15,832 bases of DNA. Origin: Candidatus Aminicenantota bacterium. Its GTDB lineage: Bacteria > Acidobacteriota > Aminicenantia > JAMOAD01. The stretch covers positions 1-15,832 of the forward strand of contig JALXDT010000219.1 of the NCBI GenBank assembly GCA_027070475.1, written 5' to 3'. Below the pieces are notes generated by a model, which saw nothing but the letters and a program-made list of their open reading frames with translations, had not been told where the DNA came from and did not search any database. The position numbers were made by a program, and so were the translations under genes. Below, one piece after another: positions 15,818 through 15,832 of the stretch (positions within the stretch are counted from its first letter, which is position 1; each line of letters starts with the position of its first letter).

Positions 15818-15832
15818 TTAATAAAATTTTAT

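Noticed and set aside
1..15832. CRISPR arrays, tRNA or rRNA genes, insertion sequences, phage or toxin-antitoxin genes
   Set aside because: No regularly spaced repeats, cloverleaf with a CCA-type end, transposase motifs or small paired genes were seen; every sizeable region is explained by the listed genes.

Overview
The window is AT-rich; by eye about one third G+C (not counted). Codons favour AGA/AGG, ATA and A/T third positions, and the proteins are rich in Lys, Ile and Glu. A tripartite-type RND efflux operon points to a bacterium with two membranes. A PleD-like diguanylate cyclase and the bacterial ispH, rpsA and lysS genes fit a free-living, low-G+C Gram-negative lineage. The sequence alone does not fix the phylum. 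No stretch of 300 bases lacks a gene. I see no tRNA, rRNA, insertion sequence, CRISPR array or phage gene. Base and codon use look uniform, with no obvious sign of recent transfer.

Layout, plus strand. (1) Bases 1-1574 are the 3' part of comEC, the DNA-uptake channel; the gene enters from outside the window. (2) A 148-bp gap holds a promoter candidate and a hairpin-forming leader, then a gene at 1723-3378 for a protein with three receiver domains and a GGDEF domain. (3) lysS lies at 3459-4940 with its own strong ribosome binding site. (4) A near-consensus promoter at 4989-5017 drives a tightly packed four-gene operon: ispH, rpsA, a short HU-like protein gene and a HIT-family hydrolase gene. 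The start codon of ispH lies at the expected transcription start, so that mRNA is probably leaderless. The genes overlap by 13, 8 and 4 bases.

Layout, minus strand. Bases 8335-15742 are an efflux operon read from right to left: a membrane-fusion protein followed by two different RND permeases, each junction a 4-base ATGA overlap. It resembles the MdtABC/MuxABC plan, in which two RND subunits form a mixed trimer. No outer-membrane TolC-type channel or regulator lies inside the window. The efflux operon converges on the ispH operon, with only 2 bp between the two stop codons.

Most of this is conserved housekeeping and efflux content. The points most worth checking are the leaderless ispH promoter, the HU-like protein with a shortened DNA-binding arm, the structured leader of the diguanylate cyclase gene, and the altered proton-relay residues in the paired RND permeases.
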